From Candidatus Symbiothrix sp. (GTDB lineage Bacteria; Bacteroidota; Bacteroidia; Bacteroidales; Azobacteroidaceae): 35,379 nt of DNA. The DNA lies in NCBI GenBank assembly GCA_031261285.1, contig JAISKM010000065.1, forward strand, positions 1-35,379, given 5' to 3'. Positions 33,211 to 35,379 of the stretch are shown piece after piece. The notes beneath the pieces were generated by a model. That model was not told the DNA's origin and did no database searches. It saw only the letters and a list, made by a program, of their open reading frames with translations. Positions within the stretch are counted from its first letter, which is position 1; each line of letters starts with the position of its first letter. Made by a program: the position numbers and the translations under genes.

Positions 33211-33222
33211 TTATCTCTGCAG

Positions 33223-34632
33223 ATGGCAACCTTTTTAGAGCTTATAAAAGAGCATTTTCCATTCGAACCAACTCCTGAACAGCAGCAGGCACTCGAAGCA
33301 CTCAACACATTTTTGTTGGACAAAAATCCGGATTCCATTTTTTTGCTGAAAGGCTATGCCGGCACCGGAAAATCGTCGCTGGTGGGCGCCTTAGTCAAAA
33401 CGATGACGGCACTGGAACAGAAATCCGTCCTTTTGGCACCAACCGGACGTGCAGCCAAAGTGTTTGCCGGATATGCGTGTCATAAAGCCTACACCATTCA
33501 CAAAAAAATATACCGGCAACGCGAATTTTCCAACGAGCCGACAGGGTTCATGCCTGACATCAATAAACATGCCCACACGCTGTTTATCGTTGATGAGGCG
33601 TCGATGATTTCCAACGACGGATTGGATTCGTTCAGTTTCGGAAGCGGACGGCTGTTGGACGATTTGATTCATTATGTCTACAGCGGACAGGGTTGTCGGC
33701 TGATTTTGTTAGGCGATTCGGCTCAGTTGCCACCGGTTTCGCAAGTCGAAAGTCCGGCATTGGATCCGGAGGTTTTGGCAGGCTATAACTTGGACGTGCG
33801 CACGCTGACGTTGACGCAAGTGGTGCGCCAAGCCGAAATGTCGGGCATCTTATACAATGCGACATTGCTGCGTCAAGCCATTGAAAAAGAGGCGGTTAAT
33901 GTGTTCCCAAAGATTCAAACAAAAAAATTCCCTGACGTCCAAATCATTCAAGGCGATACATTGATTGAAACCATCGAGAACGCCTATCAGCGCGATGGGT
34001 TGGACGAAACCATCATCATTTCGCGCTCCAACAAACGTGCCAATCTCTTTAATACCGGCGTTCGCAACCGCATTCTGTGGCGTGAGGACGAACTGACTTC
34101 CGGCGATTTGCTGCTCGTTGCCAAAAACAACTACTTTTGGGCAAAAGACACGAAAGAAATGGATTTTATTGCCAATGGCGACATCATGGAAGTCAAACGC
34201 ATCCACCGGACACAGGAACTCTATGGTTTTCGATTTTGCGACGTCACCGTTTATTTTCCCGACTACAATGTAGAGATGGACGTCAAAATACTGCTGGAAT
34301 CGCTACATTCCGATTCGCCGTCGCTGCCCAAAGAGCAAAACGACCAACTGTTTCAGGCGATTTTGGCTGATTATGCGCACCTCACCACCAAAAAAGAGCG
34401 GATGCAAGCCTTGAAAGCCGATCCGTTTTTCAATGTGGTGCAAGTGAAATACGCCTACGCCGTCACCTGCCACAAAGCGCAAGGCGGACAATGGAAAAAC
34501 GTGTTTCTCGACATCTCCTACGTCCCCGAAGACTACCTCGGTGCCGACTTCTACCGTTGGCTCTACACCGCCTTTACACGCCCCACAGAGCGATTGTATT
34601 TGGTCAATCCCGCGAAAGATTTGTTGGCATAA
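33223..34632 (+). CDS. RecD-like superfamily 1B DNA helicase
   Basis: A 469-residue single-protein helicase with the motifs in order: Walker A LKGYAGTGKSSLVGAL (residues 42-57), motif Ia LLAPTGRAAKVF, Walker B LFIVDEASMIS, motif III LILLGDSAQLPPV, VVRQ (motif IV region), motif V YAYAVTCHKAQGGQWKNVFLD, and motif VI RWLYTAFTRPTERLYLVN. These define the AAA_30 and UvrD_C_2 architecture of short RecD/Dda-like helicases. It probably translocates 5' to 3' on single-stranded DNA in repair or replication restart; no RecBC partner is in the window. It is the last gene of a plus-strand run. Confidence 0.92.
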   Translation: MATFLELIKEHFPFEPTPEQQQALEALNTFLLDKNPDSIFLLKGYAGTGKSSLVGALVKTMTALEQKSVLLAPTGRAAKVFAGYACHKAYTIHKKIYRQREFSNEPTGFMPDINKHAHTLFIVDEASMISNDGLDSFSFGSGRLLDDLIHYVYSGQGCRLILLGDSAQLPPVSQVESPALDPEVLAGYNLDVRTLTLTQVVRQAEMSGILYNATLLRQAIEKEAVNVFPKIQTKKFPDVQIIQGDTLIETIENAYQRDGLDETIIISRSNKRANLFNTGVRNRILWREDELTSGDLLLVAKNNYFWAKDTKEMDFIANGDIMEVKRIHRTQELYGFRFCDVTVYFPDYNVEMDVKILLESLHSDSPSLPKEQNDQLFQAILADYAHLTTKKERMQALKADPFFNVVQVKYAYAVTCHKAQGGQWKNVFLDISYVPEDYLGADFYRWLYTAFTRPTERLYLVNPAKDLLA

Positions 34633-34686
34633 GATCGCAGGCGGCATTCAAAATCTTGGAGGCAAAAAATATTTTTTGCAAATTAT

Positions 34687-34717
34687 TTTGATAATTCAAA
34701 AATTGTGTTTATCTTTG
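34687..34717 (+). promoter_or_regulatory. Bacteroidota promoter for structured RNA copy C
   Basis: TTTG (34687-34690), 19 bases, TATCTTTG (34710-34717): an exact consensus. It lies 54 bases after the helicase stop with no protein start nearby, so it serves the RNA. Transcription is expected near 34724. Confidence 0.78.
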
Positions 34718-34723
34718 CCACCA

Positions 34724-34976
34724 AGTTTAATAATAAAAAAGTAAAAATAGGCTTATGACATAAAATAATGTGTTGATACGCACATTGTAAGACATAGTAG
34801 AAAAGGCGTTTTTCGCTTACATCTTTGTTTGATGAAACCTGAGAAATTTCAAGAACAGCAAAGAGTAAATGAAGACGGTCACGTTTCGGCGCGAATCGGA
34901 TTCTGTTTATTTGGCTGTTCGGGTTTCTCAGGACCTCATCAAAGCAAATAAATTTGAATCCGGTTGGCGCTTTTTT
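34724..34976 (+). ncRNA. Structured RNA, copy C: AATGTG hairpin, long rod and U-tract
   Basis: This occupies half of the gene-free stretch 34633-35140. In order: GCTTATGA (34751), hairpin AATGTGT/GCACATT (34767-34786) with loop TGATAC, AAGACATAG, AAAAGGCG near 34801 closing on CGCTTTTTT (to 34976), then a rod: TTTGTTTGATGA 34824-34835 with TCATCAAAGCAAA 34936-34948, CCTGAGAAA 34838-34846 with TTTCTCAGG 34924-34932 (9 bp), and GAACAGC 34853 with GCTGTTC 34914. Copy B has TATGA/TCATA and CTTGAC/GTCAAG at the same places, so the stems are kept while the bases differ. The 69-residue ORF 34869-35078 in the track overlaps the rod and is not credible. It may be a free small RNA or a leader of the gene at 35141. 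Confidence 0.82.
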
Positions 34977-34996
34977 ATGTCTGTATGTGAGATATT

Positions 34997-35076
34997 CCCC
35001 CTTGCAGGGTTTGCAGTTCGTTTTGTTTTCGTTTCATTTTTTCGTTCGTTCAGATCGTGCAGGGGGAGTTTTTTTT
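34997..35076 (+). terminator. Terminator-like stem with long loop after RNA copy C
   Basis: CCCCCTTGCA (34997-35006) pairs with TGCAGGGGG (35058-35066), one bulged base, followed by AG and eight T residues (35069-35076). The loop of about 50 bases is T-rich. It separates RNA copy C from the gene at 35141. Confidence 0.6.
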
Positions 35077-35100
35077 AATGGTTAATGGTTAATGGTTAAT
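35077..35100. repeat. AATGGTT tandem repeat
   Basis: Three perfect 7-bp units (AATGGTT) and a partial fourth directly after the terminator-like stem; length-variable repeats like this can sit in leaders of surface-protein genes. Confidence 0.85.
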
Positions 35101-35140
35101 TGTAAATGAATATAAATTATTAATTTTAATATTATAGTAA

Positions 35141-35379
35141 ATGAAAAGAAATGTATTATTGTTATTGGCTGCTACGTTGTTGGTAGCCGGTAAGTGGTCA
35201 CCGGTAACTGCCCAAGTGGCTATTGGTGGCGACGGCACTGTGACACCGGGTGCGTTGTTAGATTTATCACAAGCCGTTGATGCCGGCGGCTTGTTGCTGC
35301 CACAAATTGAGAGTGCCGATACACTCTCTGATGAGTTAAAAAAGCCGGGCATGCTGGTTTACAACAAAACGGACGGCAA
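35141..35379 (+). CDS. Truncated exported protein (N-terminal 79 residues)
   Basis: An open frame from the ATG at 35141 runs off the right edge; it is absent from the ORF track. It starts with a Sec signal peptide (MKRNVLLLLAATLLVAG, processing probably after SPVTAQ). The mature N-terminus, VAIGGDGTVTPGALLDLSQA then GGLLLPQI and ELKKPGMLVYNKTDG, is the conserved opening of Bacteroidota exported proteins that often continue into FISUMP or tail-fibre-like domains. The rest is not visible, so the function is open. It lies downstream of RNA copy C, a terminator-like stem and an AATGGTT repeat, so its expression may depend on read-through. Confidence 0.8.
   Translation, partial: MKRNVLLLLAATLLVAGKWSPVTAQVAIGGDGTVTPGALLDLSQAVDAGGLLLPQIESADTLSDELKKPGMLVYNKTDG

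Noticed and set aside
34869-35078. 69-residue ORF in the track after the helicase gene
   Set aside because: It overlaps the apical rod and 3' end of RNA copy C and the terminator stem; its sequence is explained by the RNA structure and it has no protein-like features.

Overview
The window reads as chromosomal DNA of a Bacteroidota bacterium, probably an uncultured member of the Bacteroidales. The clues are near-perfect Bacteroidota promoters (TTTG, 18-20 nt, TAnnTTTG), type IX secretion C-terminal sorting tails, BspA-type leucine-rich repeats, a FISUMP lipoprotein, a fused SecD-SecF and a large periplasmic M16 protease. No tRNA, rRNA, CRISPR array or transposase was recognised. Both window edges cut through genes.

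Layout. 1-3366 (minus): an AT-rich run with a truncated nuclease-like ORF, a FISUMP lipoprotein, a 43-residue ORF, a BspA-like secreted protein and a two-helix membrane protein, headed by a structured RNA. 3811-6129 (plus): fcl and gmd, the two-gene GDP-L-fucose pathway. 6148-8615 and 8631-13157 (minus): a secreted transglutaminase-like protein, an outer-membrane barrel and a 1508-residue repeat-rich T9SS cargo. 13161-15795 (minus): DUF2971 and AIPR genes, a defence-like pair lying between envelope genes. 15828-19816 (minus): a PEGA/Sel1 protein, a large exported protein and an LPP20-like lipoprotein, headed by a second structured RNA. 20234-25745: AEC transporter (minus), M16 protease and nadB (plus). 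25846-27887 (plus): an AT-rich three-gene cassette with a possible papain/C39-like protease. 27940-34632 (plus): secDF, a MNT/HEPN toxin-antitoxin pair, an SGNH hydrolase and a RecD-like helicase. 34687 to the end: a third structured RNA, a terminator and the start of an exported protein gene.

The most unusual feature is a family of three related structured RNAs (about 3414-3645 minus, 19873-20120 minus, 34724-34976 plus). Each follows a Bacteroidota promoter (strong for two, weak for one). Each has a 5' hairpin, a GACAT linker, a closing stem, a long bulged rod and a terminal U-tract, and ends 49-165 nt before the start codon of a membrane or exported protein gene. Sequence conservation plus compensatory changes between two copies support a real RNA fold. 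They could be stand-alone small RNAs (a 6S-like rod is one idea) or attenuating leaders.

A second theme is short palindromic repeats inserted in or beside genes: in-frame in secD, in-frame in the large exported protein, at the signal-peptide start of two adjacent genes, and at the fcl stop codon. Two AT-rich insert-like gene sets (AIPR-DUF2971 and 25846-27887) are the best candidates for horizontally acquired systems.
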